Assembly (NCBI GenBank): GCA_030681795.1 | Contig: JAUXRG010000063.1 | Span: forward strand, 116,530-180,529 | Reading direction: 5' to 3' | Source: Rubrivivax sp. | GTDB lineage: Bacteria > Pseudomonadota > Gammaproteobacteria > Burkholderiales > Burkholderiaceae_C | DNA: 64,000 bases | Part shown: positions 11,794-20,843 of the stretch, in pieces | Numbering within the stretch: the stretch's first letter is position 1 | Layout of the letters: each line of letters starts with the position of its first letter | Translations under genes and position numbers: made by a program | The notes under the pieces: model-generated | Told to the model about the DNA's origin: nothing | Databases searched by the model: none | The model's input: the letters and a program-made list of their open reading frames with translations, nothing else

Positions 11794-12792
11794 TCAGGGC
11801 GGCAGGGCCACGGTCGCGAAGGCGAAGGTCGCGAAGGCGAAGGCCGCGTAGGCGGCCAACAGCGCGAGTCCGCGTCGGCGGGGCAGGGTGCCTGCGCGCG
11901 GCAGCGCCAGCAGCACGGTCAGCGCGCCGAATGCCAGGGCCACGGCGACCTCGCGCAGCGGCGCGGCTATGGGGTGAATCGTGGCGGCAACGCCGACGAT
12001 GGCCAGCCCGTTGAAGAGGTTGCTGCCCAGCAGGGTACCCAGCCCGACATCGTCGTGGCCGTGCCAGCGCGCAAGCAGCACGGTCACCAGCTCCGGCAGC
12101 GAGGTGCCGACCGCCACCACGGTCGCGCCGATCAGATAGGGGTGCACCCCCAGCGCCGCGGCGATGCCGGAAGCCCCGGTCACGAACAGCCGCCCGGCCA
12201 GGACCAGCCCGGCCAGGCCCGCCAGCACAAACAGCCCGGCGCGCGCAGGGTGGACCGCCGGCCCGGCGCCTGCCGTGGCTTGCCGGCGGTGGGCGACCGC
12301 CCGCCGCGCGACCCAGGCCAGCCAGAGCGCGAACAGGGCGAGCAGCAACGCGCCGTCCGTGCGCGACAAGCCGCCATCCAGCGCCAGGGCCAGGGTGAGG
12401 AAGGGGACGATGAGCGCTGCCACCCAGTCGGCCTTGGTCTCATGGTCGCGCGTGGTCAGTGCGCCGAAGCACAGCGCCAGCCCCAGGATCAGGCCGACAT
12501 TGACCACGTTGCTGCCCAGCGCGTCTCCCAGGCCGATCTCCGGCTCGCCGGAGAGCGCCGCCAGGGTCGAGACGGCCATCTCCGGGCTGGACGTGGCGAA
12601 GGCGGCGAGTGTCGTCGCCACCAGCAGTTTGGGCAGGCGCAGCCAGGCCGCCACGCCGAGCACGCCCTTGAGGAAACTGGCCCCGCCCAGCGCGGCCGCA
12701 GGAATGGCGGCGAGCAGCGCGAGCCAATCGCCAGGGGCGAGGGATGGGGGCGTGATGGGCATGTCGCCTGGCGGGGAACCACGACGGTCCAT
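11794..12792 (-). CDS. Ca2+:cation antiporter (CaCA family)
   Basis: 332 residues with about ten hydrophobic segments arranged as two inverted halves. Each half carries the alpha-repeat signature of Na+/Ca2+ exchanger-type proteins: FATSSPEMAVS with GDALGSNVVN in the first, and GTSLPELVT with GTLLGSNLFN in the second. It exchanges Ca2+ (or another cation) for Na+ or H+ across the inner membrane. The stop is 20 bp from the P-type ATPase start, so the two probably form one unit. The ORF start at 12792 may be too early; an internal Met 10 codons later (MPITPP) is equally plausible. Confidence 0.88.
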   Translation of the reverse strand: MDRRGSPPGDMPITPPSLAPGDWLALLAAIPAAALGGASFLKGVLGVAAWLRLPKLLVATTLAAFATSSPEMAVSTLAALSGEPEIGLGDALGSNVVNVGLILGLALCFGALTTRDHETKADWVAALIVPFLTLALALDGGLSRTDGALLLALFALWLAWVARRAVAHRRQATAGAGPAVHPARAGLFVLAGLAGLVLAGRLFVTGASGIAAALGVHPYLIGATVVAVGTSLPELVTVLLARWHGHDDVGLGTLLGSNLFNGLAIVGVAATIHPIAAPLREVAVALAFGALTVLLALPRAGTLPRRRGLALLAAYAAFAFATFAFATVALPP

Positions 12793-12867
12793 TGTCAGGC
12801 ACGCTGTGTCGGGTCGTGGAAACCCGCGGTGTGTGCGAAAGTCCGGGAAGCATCAAGCAGAGCAGCC

Positions 12868-13130
12868 ACGAGAAGACTGTTGGTGTCCTTCGACGGTTCA
12901 GACAACGCGCTACGTGCGTTGCGCTACGCGATCTCGCTGGCCAGGAGAACGGACCGGTCGAGATCCACGTCTTCGCCGCCCATGAAGAGCCCAACATCTA
13001 CGGGGAGATCGCGGCGTACCTGACGCCCTGACGCGCGAGAAGATGGCGGAAGACCCGCTGCAGCAGCTCGACCTGCGGGCCGCGGCGGGCCCGCCCACGG
13101 ACATCGACGCTCGCGCGGCAGCCGGGGACC
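12868..13130 (+). pseudogene. Degraded UspA gene, N-terminal part
   Basis: Translation gives RRLLVSFDGSDNALRALRYA in one frame, a clear UspA N-terminus, then ENGPVEIHVFAAHEEPNIYGE in the next frame, with a stop in YLTP-stop followed by REKMAED in yet another frame. A one-base deletion near LAR/ENGPVE and a second shift near 13030 explain the break. The expected start codon reads ACG (12868) where ATG would be expected. No UspA C-terminus follows; instead the convergent usp gene begins. The matching C-terminal piece on the same strand is found 8.7 kb away at 21770-21923. The 3' limit given is approximate. Confidence 0.7.
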
Positions 13131-13228
13131 TGCGCTACAGGCAGGTCAAGGCGCCTTTGCTCGAAGCAGGGGCGCTAGGCACGGTGGCGCCCGGCGCGAT
13201 GGAACTGCTGCTGCGATCCACTGGACCC

Positions 13229-14134
13229 CTACTTCTCGCGGATAAAGAGCAGCGGGGCACGACACTGCGCGGCGACGCGAGCGGCGACCGAACCGAGCAC
13301 GGCGGACTCCAGGGCACCGTGACCCTGCGAGCCCAACGCAATCAGATCGAGCTTGTTCTTCGTCGCATACGCGGCGATCTGATCACCCGGATTGTTGCCA
13401 ATCAGACGAACCTCCGTGGCCACCATGCCTGCTCGCTCGAGCAGCTTGCGCGCCGGCGCCATGGCGTTCTCGAATGCTGCGCACTGCATCGCCTCGACCT
13501 GCTCCGGCCTGAGGCTTGGGGCAGGTACGCGACCGAAGTAGCCCGGGACGAAAAGGTTCAAGAGATCCGGCACCACGTGAACGAGTGTGACCGTCGGTGC
13601 CGCACCGAACAAGTCGCGGTTCTTGACGAAGAAGCGCATCGCTGCGACCCCGTACTTGCTTCCGTCGAGCGCGATGCCCACCTTCAATGAGTCCTTCTTG
13701 GGGGCGGGCTTGCCCCGCAATACCAGCAGCGGTGTCGTGCAGGACGCCAGCACGGTATTGGCCACCGACCCGAACAGAAGCCTCCTCAGCCCCGTGTGCC
13801 CGTGGGAGCCCATCACGATGAGGTCCGCCGAGTCGGCAGCCACGAGGGAGACCAGTTCCCGACCCACGGTACCGACAACGTACTTGGCGCTTGCCTTCAA
13901 GCCGGCCCGGTTGAGGGTTGCCAAGGCGGGTTTGAGCACCCTGTTCGCCGCAGACTCGTGATAGGCGAGCACGACTTCCTTGCTCAGGGCGCTGGTCGCA
14001 CGCAAGGGAACGGGGTCTTGGACATTGAGCAACTCGACGTCCGGCTGGTTATGGATGAGTGTGGCGCGCGACGCGACGAACGTCACCGCGGCCTTGCTGA
14101 AACTGCTTCCGTCGACGGGAATGAGGATGCGCAT
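13229..14134 (-). CDS. Universal stress protein with two UspA domains
   Basis: 301 residues from the ATG at 14134, which is preceded by GGAAGGAAGAAG. The longer ORF adds 36 residues with no family resemblance. Domain 1 (1-145) starts MRILIPVDGSSFSKAA and ends with the nucleotide-binding pattern GSHGHTGLRRLLFGSVANTVL. Domain 2 starts KVGIALDGSKYG and ends GSQGHGALESAVLGSVAARV. The G-2x-G-9x-G-S pattern indicates ATP-binding type Usp domains. It is likely cytoplasmic and involved in surviving energy or oxygen stress. It lies just downstream of the Mrp operon on the same strand, 108 bp after its last gene's start side, with two broken usp genes on the other strand nearby. Confidence 0.88.
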   Translation of the reverse strand: MRILIPVDGSSFSKAAVTFVASRATLIHNQPDVELLNVQDPVPLRATSALSKEVVLAYHESAANRVLKPALATLNRAGLKASAKYVVGTVGRELVSLVAADSADLIVMGSHGHTGLRRLLFGSVANTVLASCTTPLLVLRGKPAPKKDSLKVGIALDGSKYGVAAMRFFVKNRDLFGAAPTVTLVHVVPDLLNLFVPGYFGRVPAPSLRPEQVEAMQCAAFENAMAPARKLLERAGMVATEVRLIGNNPGDQIAAYATKNKLDLIALGSQGHGALESAVLGSVAARVAAQCRAPLLFIREK

Positions 14135-14242
14135 TCTTCTTCCTTCCGGGTGTGATGTCGAACGTCTCAAGATCGATCGAGGCCGCCTCGGCAGCGCCTG
14201 CCCCGGGCGCTTGCTGGAAACGTGTGGCTCGGGTTCAACCAA

Positions 14243-15928
14243 TCAGGTGTAGTACAGCAGCAGATAACCCAACAACAATACCAGCACCCACAGCGCCATG
14301 CTCCGCGTGGGCCAGGTACGGGCCAGTCGGGCATCCTGCCCCGCCTGACGGACCAGCATCCCGAGGAGGCCATCGCCCGCATGGCCGACCCGCGCTGACA
14401 GTGCCCGTCTGGCCACACCGAACAAGGCTTCCAAACGAGTCGCCCCTGCCGACAGCAGGCGCCGCCACAACCAGTCGGTGTCCAGCGTGATCGTCAGCGT
14501 GCGCTTCAGGTAGGGCAGCATGACGAAGAACGCCAGCCCCGAGAACAGCAGCAGTTGCGTCTGGGTCAGCACATGGGCCCAGGTGTAGGGCTCGTACTTC
14601 ACCGCATAGGGCAGCAGCGCATACAGCGGCTCGACCCAGACGCCGAGCGCGATGCACAGGAACGCGAACACGACCATCGCCCAGCGCATGCTCGCCGGCG
14701 GTTCGGCCGGCCGCAGACCCGAGTCCTTCTGGAAGAAGACGAACCACGGGAACTTGATGCCGGCGTGCAGGAACACACCCGCCGAAGCCGCCGTGAGCAG
14801 CAGCCACACCGTCATCAGTTGGCCGTCGGCCGCAGCCTGCGAGACCATCGACTTCGAGACGAAGCCCGAGGTCAGCGGGAACGAGGAGATCGCCAGTGCC
14901 CCGATCGTGCCGCATACCGTGGTCAGCGGCATGGTGTGGAACAGCCCGCCGAGTTCGGAGCACTTGCGCCGGTCCGTCATCAGCAGCACCGAGCCGGCCG
15001 ACATCAGCAGCAGGGCCTTGTAGATGATGTGGGCGAAGGCGTGTGCTGCCGCACCGTTGAGCGCCATCTCGGTGCCGATGCCGATGCCGGCGATCATGAA
15101 GCCGACCTGGTTGACGATCGAATAGGCCAGGATGCGTCGCATGTCGTTCTCCAGCAGCGCGTAGACGATGCCGTAGAAGACCATGAACAGGCCCACCCAG
15201 ATCAGCAGCTCGGTGCCCGGGAACCCGCGGATCAGCACATAGACCGCGGCCTTGGTGGTGAAGGCCGACAGGAACACCGTGCCGCTCCACGATGCCTCGG
15301 GGTAGGCGTCGGGCAGCCAGGCCGACAGCGGCGGCGCACCAGCGTTGACGAGGAAGCCGATCAGGATCAACCAATGCGCAATGGAATCCGGCGCCATGCG
15401 TGTGAAGGCGACGCTGCCGGTCTGCGCGATGTGGCCGGTGACGCCGGCAAAGAGCACCACGCCGCCGAGCAGGTGGATCATCAGGTAGCGGCGCGCGGCG
15501 CGGTAGGACGACTCCCGACCGTTGCTCCACAGCACCAGCGTCGAGCCCACGGCCATCAGCTCCCAGAACACGAACACGGTGATCAGGTCGCCTGCGAGCG
15601 CCACGCCCATCGCCGAGCCGGCGTAGACGAAGGCCGCCGGCACTTCGACGCGGCTCTTCTGGCCGAGGGCGAAGAGGCCACCGCCCGCCGCCATCAACGC
15701 GAAGATCGTTGCGAACAGGCGCGACAGCTTGTCGCCCTGCAGCGGCGTGATCGTGTAATCGAGAAACCGCGCCTGCCAGGCCGGCCCGTCGGGCACCTGC
15801 CACACCAGCGCCAGCGCGATGAGCGGAATCCCCGCGATCGCCACCGACCGGAGCGTGCCGCGCAGGAACGGCAGCAGCAAGGCACCGACGATCAGCACCA
15901 GCGCGGGGTGGGCCAGGAACTCAGTCAT
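14243..15928 (-). CDS. Mrp-type antiporter subunit D homologue (third copy)
   Basis: 561 residues, about 14 hydrophobic segments, proton-conducting antiporter family (MrpD/NuoN-type). A conserved membrane Glu is in FVFWELMAVGS. The broken-helix region reads VNAGAPPLSAWLPDAYPEAS followed by SAFTTKAAVYVLIRGF, so the helix-7 Lys found in the other two copies (SLKLALFPLHQ) is absent and the helix-8 Lys is kept. The C-terminal extension (about 90 residues) is longer than in the other copies. Last gene of the operon; it overlaps the small membrane protein gene by 8 bp. It probably forms one ion channel of the complex in the inner membrane. Confidence 0.85.
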   Translation of the reverse strand: MTEFLAHPALVLIVGALLLPFLRGTLRSVAIAGIPLIALALVWQVPDGPAWQARFLDYTITPLQGDKLSRLFATIFALMAAGGGLFALGQKSRVEVPAAFVYAGSAMGVALAGDLITVFVFWELMAVGSTLVLWSNGRESSYRAARRYLMIHLLGGVVLFAGVTGHIAQTGSVAFTRMAPDSIAHWLILIGFLVNAGAPPLSAWLPDAYPEASWSGTVFLSAFTTKAAVYVLIRGFPGTELLIWVGLFMVFYGIVYALLENDMRRILAYSIVNQVGFMIAGIGIGTEMALNGAAAHAFAHIIYKALLLMSAGSVLLMTDRRKCSELGGLFHTMPLTTVCGTIGALAISSFPLTSGFVSKSMVSQAAADGQLMTVWLLLTAASAGVFLHAGIKFPWFVFFQKDSGLRPAEPPASMRWAMVVFAFLCIALGVWVEPLYALLPYAVKYEPYTWAHVLTQTQLLLFSGLAFFVMLPYLKRTLTITLDTDWLWRRLLSAGATRLEALFGVARRALSARVGHAGDGLLGMLVRQAGQDARLARTWPTRSMALWVLVLLLGYLLLYYT

Positions 15929-16199
15929 CGCGCTTGCCGTAGTAGGTGTCGGGGCGCTTGAGCACCAGGGCCAGCGCCTTGGCGACGCCGATCATCGCGG
16001 CGCAGGCCATGAAGCCGAACCAGGCGCTGAAGCCGAAGACCGATTCGATCTCGAAGTACGGGTGCAAGTGGACGACAAATTCCGCCAGCACGGTGAGCGC
16101 CAGCACGACGAGGAAACCTCGCCACAGTCGCTTGACGTTGCGCGGCTCGTCGAGCCAGTGGGGTTTGTCGTCCATGGGAGTCGTCCTTGTCCCGTTCAT
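15921..16199 (-). CDS. Small membrane protein of the Mrp operon
   Basis: 92 residues from the ATG at 16199, which shares its first base with the TGA stop of the preceding gene (TGATG), a sign of coupled translation. The longer ORF start at 16283 lies inside that gene and is not used. Two hydrophobic segments follow a charged N-terminus (RLWRGFLVVLALTVLAEFVVHL and FSAWFGFMACAAMIGVAKALAL). I do not recognise a named family. Its place between two antiporter-like subunit genes suggests a small accessory subunit that helps assemble or seal the complex. Confidence 0.75.
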   Translation of the reverse strand: MNGTRTTPMDDKPHWLDEPRNVKRLWRGFLVVLALTVLAEFVVHLHPYFEIESVFGFSAWFGFMACAAMIGVAKALALVLKRPDTYYGKRDD

Positions 16200-17695
16200 C
16201 ACGGGGCGATCGTCTGGCGTGCCAGCGCCAGCGGCACGTCGGGCAGGAAGAACAGCAGCACAGTAGCCGCGGCCGTGGCGCACAGCGCCAGCACCATGGT
16301 CAGCGGGGCTTCACCGTGCGGGTGATCGCGGGCCTCGTCTCGCGGCGCCACGAAGAACGCGCGATAGACGATGGGCAGGAAGTAGCCCGCGTTCAACAGC
16401 GTGCTGAGGACGATCACGCCCACCGCGGGCCAATGCTGCGCGGCCATCGCACCGGACAGCATGTACCACTTCGAGATGAAGCCCACGGCAGGCGGCAGGC
16501 CGATCATCGAAAGCGCGGCGATGGCGAAGGCGCCCATCGTCCAGGGCATGCGCCGGCCGATGCCGTCGAGCTGGCTGACTTCGGTCTTGTGTGCGGCGGT
16601 ATAGATCGCGCCAGCGGCGAAGAACAGCGTGATCTTGCCCACCGCGTGGGCCGCGATGTGCATCACGGCGCCGATCAGCGACAGTGGCGCCAGCAACGCC
16701 GCGGCCATCACCACATAGGAGAGCTGGCTGATCGTGGAATAGGCCAGGCGGCGCTTGAGGTTGTCGGCGGCGAGCGCGACCACCGAGGCCGCCACGATCG
16801 TGAAGCCGGCCACCGCCACCAGCCAGTCGGCGGCGCCGCCGATGGCCCATCCGATGTCGATCGGTGCGGCCTGGGCCAGGTTGTCGACGCCGAAGACATA
16901 GACGATCACCTTGACGACGCTGAACACGCCGGCCTTGACCACCGCCACCGCATGCAGCAGCGCCGACACCGGCGTGGGCGCCACCATCGCCGCCGGCAGC
17001 CAGCGGTGGAAGGGCATCAGCGCTGCCTTGCCGATGCCGAACATGCACAGCGCGAGCAGGGCCGCGAGGCCGGCGGGCCCGAGCTTGCCGGCCAGGATGC
17101 CGCCGGCCGCGAAGTCAGTCGTGCCGGCGACGTGCCAGATGAATACCAGCGCCGGCAGCAGGAAGACGATCGAGGTGCCCATCAACAGCCCGAGGTACAC
17201 GCGAGCGCCGCTGCGCGCCTTGTCGGTGCCGTGGTGGGCGACGAGCGGGTAGGTGATCAGCGTGAGCAGTTCGTAGAAGACGAACAGCGTGAAGAAGTTG
17301 CCGGCGAAGGCAATGCCCATCGTGGCCGCCAGCGCCAGCGCGAAGCAGACGTAGAAGCGCGTCTGGTGGGCCTCGTTGTTGCCGCGCATGTAGCCGATCG
17401 AGTACAGCGAATTGACGATCCACAGGCCCGACGCGATGAGCGCGAACAGCATGCCCAGCGGCTCGACCTTGAATCCGATCTGCAGACCCGGCAGCAGGGC
17501 GAACAGCGTGACCGCGGGGCGGGCGCCGCCGCTGACTGCCGGCAGCAGCCACAGCACACAGCCCAGCAGCGCTAGCGCGGTGATCAGGGTGATGGCTTCG
17601 CGCAGGTTCGGTGCACGTCCGGCCAGCGCGATCAGGGCCGCACCGCACAGCGGCACCGCCAGCGCGGCAAGAATGGCCTGCTCGGCGCTCAGCAT
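16199..17695 (-). CDS. Mrp-type antiporter subunit D homologue (second copy)
   Basis: 498 residues, about 14 transmembrane segments of the proton antiporter family shared with NuoL/M/N. The key membrane residues are visible: Glu in FVFYELLTLITY, Lys in FGIGKAALMPFHRWLP and the following Lys in HAVAVVKAGVF. It probably conducts protons or Na+ in the inner membrane as part of the Mrp complex. It starts at the stop of the first mrpD copy (one shared base) and is followed by the small membrane protein gene. Confidence 0.87.
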   Translation of the reverse strand: MLSAEQAILAALAVPLCGAALIALAGRAPNLREAITLITALALLGCVLWLLPAVSGGARPAVTLFALLPGLQIGFKVEPLGMLFALIASGLWIVNSLYSIGYMRGNNEAHQTRFYVCFALALAATMGIAFAGNFFTLFVFYELLTLITYPLVAHHGTDKARSGARVYLGLLMGTSIVFLLPALVFIWHVAGTTDFAAGGILAGKLGPAGLAALLALCMFGIGKAALMPFHRWLPAAMVAPTPVSALLHAVAVVKAGVFSVVKVIVYVFGVDNLAQAAPIDIGWAIGGAADWLVAVAGFTIVAASVVALAADNLKRRLAYSTISQLSYVVMAAALLAPLSLIGAVMHIAAHAVGKITLFFAAGAIYTAAHKTEVSQLDGIGRRMPWTMGAFAIAALSMIGLPPAVGFISKWYMLSGAMAAQHWPAVGVIVLSTLLNAGYFLPIVYRAFFVAPRDEARDHPHGEAPLTMVLALCATAAATVLLFFLPDVPLALARQTIAP

Positions 17696-19179
17696 CAGCG
17701 CAACCCTCCGAGCAGCAGCGCGGCAGCCTGCGCGGCCGAGCCGACGGTGAACGAGGTGTCGAGCCCGAAGTACACGGCGGCGGCGGCCAGCACGCCCGCC
17801 GGCACGGCCATGGTCCAGGGCAACGCAGCGCCGCCGGCCGTGTCCTGCCGCGGCTTACGGAAGTAGGCGGCTTCGACGAAGCGCCACACGTAAGCCACGG
17901 CCAATAGCGACGACGCCACGATCAGGAATACCAGCCACCATTGGCCCTTCTCGAGCGCCGCCAGGATCAGGTACCACTTGCTGACGAAGCCGGCCGTGCC
18001 CGGCACGCCGATCAGCGACAGCCCGCAGATCACCAGCCCCAAGCTCGTCAGCGGCATGCGCTTGCCCAGGCCCTGGATGCGCGCCAGGCTGGTGCCGCCC
18101 ATCACCAGCGCCACGCAGCCGAGCAGCAAAAAGATCGCGCCCTTGGTCACGCCGTGGTTGAACAGGTGGACGATGGTGGCGGTGAGCCCGGAGGCCGAAT
18201 CGAACGACAGCCCGAGGATGATGTAGCCGATCTGGCTGACGCTCGAGTAGGCAAACAGGCGCTTCAGGTCGGTCTGGAAGATGGCGATCGTCGAAGCGAC
18301 GAACATGCCCGCCAGCGCGAGCAGCAGCATCGCTTCAGTCATTGGCAGCCGCGTGAACACCGCCGACTCGCCGAACACCGAGAAATAAAAGCGCAGCAGC
18401 ACGTACACCGCCACCTTGGTGGCCGTGGCGGCCAGAAAGGCCGACACCGCCGAAGGCGCGAAGGTGTAGGCATTGGGCAGCCACTGGTGCAGCGGGAACA
18501 GCGCCAGCTTCAGCGAGATACCCACGGTGAGGAAAGCCAGCGCCGCCAGCACCGGCCGCGTGCCCTGCACCGCGGCGATGCGTCGGCCCATGTCGGCCAG
18601 GTTCAGCGTGCCCGTCATCAGGTACAGCAGACCGATGCCGATGACGATGAAGGTGGCACCGATCGTGCCCATGATCAGGTACTGGTACGAGGCCACCAGC
18701 GCGCGCCGGTCGCGCCCCAGGGCAATCAGCACGTAGGTCGACAGCGACGAGATCTCCAGGAATACGAAGATGTTGAAGGCGTCGCCGGTGATCGTGATGC
18801 CCAGCAGCCCCGCCAGGCACAGCACGAACATGGTGTAGAAGAGGTAGTGCTGCTGAGACGGTACTTCGGCCTCGATGCTGGCGCGGCTGTACGGCAGCAC
18901 CACGGCCGCGATGCCCGAGACCAGCACCAGCACGAAGGCGCTCAGCCGGTCAACCCGGTACTCGATGCCCCAGGGCGGCGGCCAGTTGCCGATGGCATAC
19001 GAGATGGTGCCGCTGTCGGCCACGCGCAGCCACAGCATGACGGCGATCGCCAGGGCCGCCCAGCTGGCGGCGAGCGCCACCGCGAAGGCCACGCTGCGAC
19101 GGCGCAGCAGCACCGTCAGCGGTGCGGCAAGCAAAGGCACGACGACCTGCAATGCAGGCAGATGCAGGGCCAGGCTCAT
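17695..19179 (-). CDS. mrpD: Mrp antiporter subunit D
   Basis: 494 residues, proton antiporter family. Glu in FVFLEISSLSTYVLIALG and Lys in SLKLALFPLHQWLPNA match the conserved channel residues of MrpD; TATKVAVYVLLRF carries the second Lys. It is the closest of the three copies to canonical MrpD and sits in the canonical position directly after mrpC, overlapping it by 4 bp. It exchanges monovalent cations for protons across the inner membrane as part of a multi-subunit complex. Confidence 0.9.
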   Translation of the reverse strand: MSLALHLPALQVVVPLLAAPLTVLLRRRSVAFAVALAASWAALAIAVMLWLRVADSGTISYAIGNWPPPWGIEYRVDRLSAFVLVLVSGIAAVVLPYSRASIEAEVPSQQHYLFYTMFVLCLAGLLGITITGDAFNIFVFLEISSLSTYVLIALGRDRRALVASYQYLIMGTIGATFIVIGIGLLYLMTGTLNLADMGRRIAAVQGTRPVLAALAFLTVGISLKLALFPLHQWLPNAYTFAPSAVSAFLAATATKVAVYVLLRFYFSVFGESAVFTRLPMTEAMLLLALAGMFVASTIAIFQTDLKRLFAYSSVSQIGYIILGLSFDSASGLTATIVHLFNHGVTKGAIFLLLGCVALVMGGTSLARIQGLGKRMPLTSLGLVICGLSLIGVPGTAGFVSKWYLILAALEKGQWWLVFLIVASSLLAVAYVWRFVEAAYFRKPRQDTAGGAALPWTMAVPAGVLAAAAVYFGLDTSFTVGSAAQAAALLLGGLR

Positions 19180-19571
19180 TCTTGTGGCTCGAGGCGGTTC
19201 GGTGCCTCATCCATGCTCAGGATTTCATCTTCCTCGATGCAGTCGTAGGCCTCGCGGATGCGCACCACCAGCGCCAGCCCGAGCGCCAGCGTGGCCACGC
19301 CGACCACGATGGCGGTCAGGATCAACACATGGGGCAAGGGGTTGGAATACACGGTGAACGCGTCGCTGAGGATAGGTGCCGTGCCACCCACCAGCTTGCC
19401 CGGCGCGATATACAGCAGGTACACCGAGGTCTGGAAGATGCCCAGGCCAACGAGCTTCTTGATCAGATTGCCGCGCGCGATGACGATGAACAGCCCCGCG
19501 ATCATCAGGAAGATGGTGATGAAGTAGGTGAAGTGCCCGCCCAGGGTCATGGCCGTCCCGGAGCCCGTCAT
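19176..19571 (-). CDS. mrpC: Mrp antiporter subunit C (NuoK-like)
   Basis: 131 residues with three hydrophobic segments. The pattern GLFIVIARGNLIKKLVGLGIFQTSVYLLYIA and the later HVLILTAIVVGVATLALGLAL are typical of MrpC/MnhC and of NuoK. The acidic C-terminal tail (CIEEDEILSMDEAP) is cytoplasmic. It overlaps mrpB upstream and mrpD downstream by 4 bp each. The first of two Met codons (MTGSG or MTLGG, six codons later) was kept because of the overlap. Confidence 0.9.
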   Translation of the reverse strand: MTGSGTAMTLGGHFTYFITIFLMIAGLFIVIARGNLIKKLVGLGIFQTSVYLLYIAPGKLVGGTAPILSDAFTVYSNPLPHVLILTAIVVGVATLALGLALVVRIREAYDCIEEDEILSMDEAPNRLEPQE

Positions 19572-19993
19572 TCATCCACCTTGCCGCGGTCGGCGAACAT
19601 GTAGAAGATCTTCAGCATCACGCCCGAGACGGTGGTCGCCACGCCCACTTCGACCCAGAAGATGCCTCGGTGTTGGCCCAACACCGGATTCGGATCGAGC
19701 ACGAAGTAGTCGAGGTAGTTGCCGCCCAATAGCAGGCCGGCCACACCGACGCCGCCGTAAATCAACACACCGATGGCCATCATCGATTCGACCAGCGGCT
19801 CGGGCACCAGCTTGCGGGTGTCGGCCAGGCCATAGATCAGGCCATAGAAGATCACTGCCGCAGCCAGGATCACGCCGGCCTGGAAGCCCCCGCCCGGACC
19901 GAAGTCGCCATGGAACTGCACGTACAGCGCGAAGAGCAGGATGAACGGGATCAGCAGCTTGGCGATGACCCGCAGGACCAGGTCGTGTCTCAT
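19568..19993 (-). CDS. mrpB: Mrp antiporter subunit B
   Basis: 141 residues, four hydrophobic segments. The signature HGDFGPGGGFQAGVILAAA is diagnostic for MrpB/MnhB, and VGVATTVSGVMLKIFYMFADRG is the usual end. It is an inner-membrane subunit of the cation/proton antiporter complex. Start and stop overlap neighbours by 4 bp on each side. Confidence 0.92.
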   Translation of the reverse strand: MRHDLVLRVIAKLLIPFILLFALYVQFHGDFGPGGGFQAGVILAAAVIFYGLIYGLADTRKLVPEPLVESMMAIGVLIYGGVGVAGLLLGGNYLDYFVLDPNPVLGQHRGIFWVEVGVATTVSGVMLKIFYMFADRGKVDE

Positions 19994-20517
19994 GGCTTGC
20001 GGTTCCTGCGACGCCGCCTCAGCAGGGCAACCACGCCGGCGCCTGCCGTGAACACCACCGTGGTTTCACCCAGCGTGTCGTAGCCGCGGTAGCTGGCGAG
20101 GACGGCGGTCACCACGTTGGGCACGTCGACTTCCTGCTTCAATTCGTTCAGGTAGCGCGGCACCACATGCACGTGGATGGGCGCCAGCGGGTCGGAGAAC
20201 TCGGGCAGGCCGAGCGTGCCGTAGACCAGCACCGCGCCAACGGCCAGGGATACCGCCAAAGGCAACCAAGGTTTGTGCAACGGTCGCGCCTCCTCGCTCT
20301 TGCACAGGTAGAGCGCGCCCAGGAGCAGCACCGTGGAAATGCCCGCACCCACCGAGGCCTCGGTCATCGCCACGTCCACCGCATCCATCGCCACCAGCGC
20401 GGTCGCCATCAGGAAGCTGTAGAGGCCGCTGAGCACGATCACGCCGAACAGGTTGCGGCTGCGCGCGATGACGAGCACGGTAGCCACCATCAGCACGAGC
20501 AGCACATTGATGATCAA
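19990..20517 (-). CDS. Mrp operon DUF4040/MbhE-type subunit (MrpA C-terminal module)
   Basis: 175 residues from a TTG start at 20517, chosen because TTGA overlaps the mrpG stop exactly as ATGA does elsewhere in the operon; the ORF track start at 20883 lies inside mrpG. The first half (ATALVAMDAVDVAMTEASVGAGISTVLLLGALYL) is the DUF4040 module that forms the C-terminus of MrpA in Bacillus. The end (RGYDTLGETTVVFTAGAGVVALL) is the MbhE-like module. Here these are a free-standing protein, and no gene for the large N-terminal part of MrpA is present; the extra MrpD copies probably take its place. A highly basic tail (RRRRRNRK) ends the protein. Confidence 0.82.
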   Translation of the reverse strand: MIINVLLVLMVATVLVIARSRNLFGVIVLSGLYSFLMATALVAMDAVDVAMTEASVGAGISTVLLLGALYLCKSEEARPLHKPWLPLAVSLAVGAVLVYGTLGLPEFSDPLAPIHVHVVPRYLNELKQEVDVPNVVTAVLASYRGYDTLGETTVVFTAGAGVVALLRRRRRNRKP

Positions 20518-20843
20518 GGTTTCGATGGTGTGCTCTCCCCCTCGAATAACACAGGCTTCAAGCCACGCACCATTCCTGCACGCGCCAGCGCATGGGTGGC
20601 CGTCGGGCTGGCGATGAAGATCAGGACGCCCACCATCAGCAGCTTCACGGCCACCAGCGTGAACCCGGCCTGGAGGATGAGCCCGAGCAGGATCGAGCCG
20701 ACACCCAGCGTATCGATCACGCTCGCCGCATGCATGCGGGTGTAGAAGTCGGGCATGCGCAGCAGGCCTAACGCACCGACGACGCAGAAGAAGCCGCCAC
20801 CCACCAGGCAGACCCAGCTCAGGGCGTCGATCCAGGCCGTCAC
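20514..20843 (-). CDS. mrpG: Mrp antiporter subunit G
   Basis: 109 residues, three hydrophobic segments. GLLRMPDFYTRMHAASVIDTLGVGSILLG is the MrpG/PhaG signature. Small inner-membrane subunit of the complex. Overlaps mrpF and the following DUF4040 gene by 4 bp. Confidence 0.92.
   Translation of the reverse strand: MTAWIDALSWVCLVGGGFFCVVGALGLLRMPDFYTRMHAASVIDTLGVGSILLGLILQAGFTLVAVKLLMVGVLIFIASPTATHALARAGMVRGLKPVLFEGESTPSKP

Noticed and set aside
9182-11851. Plus-strand ORF of 889 codons
   Set aside because: Exact shadow of the P-type ATPase on the other strand; His/Gln/Arg-rich composition typical of antisense frames in high-GC DNA. The same holds for long ORFs at 6692-9019, 33765-35975, 39912-42821, 50794-52797 and 54778-56679.
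11608-13023. Plus-strand ORF of 471 codons ending in a UspA-like sequence
   Set aside because: Most of it is antisense to the ATPase and antiporter genes; only the last part is the usp remnant, listed as a pseudogene.
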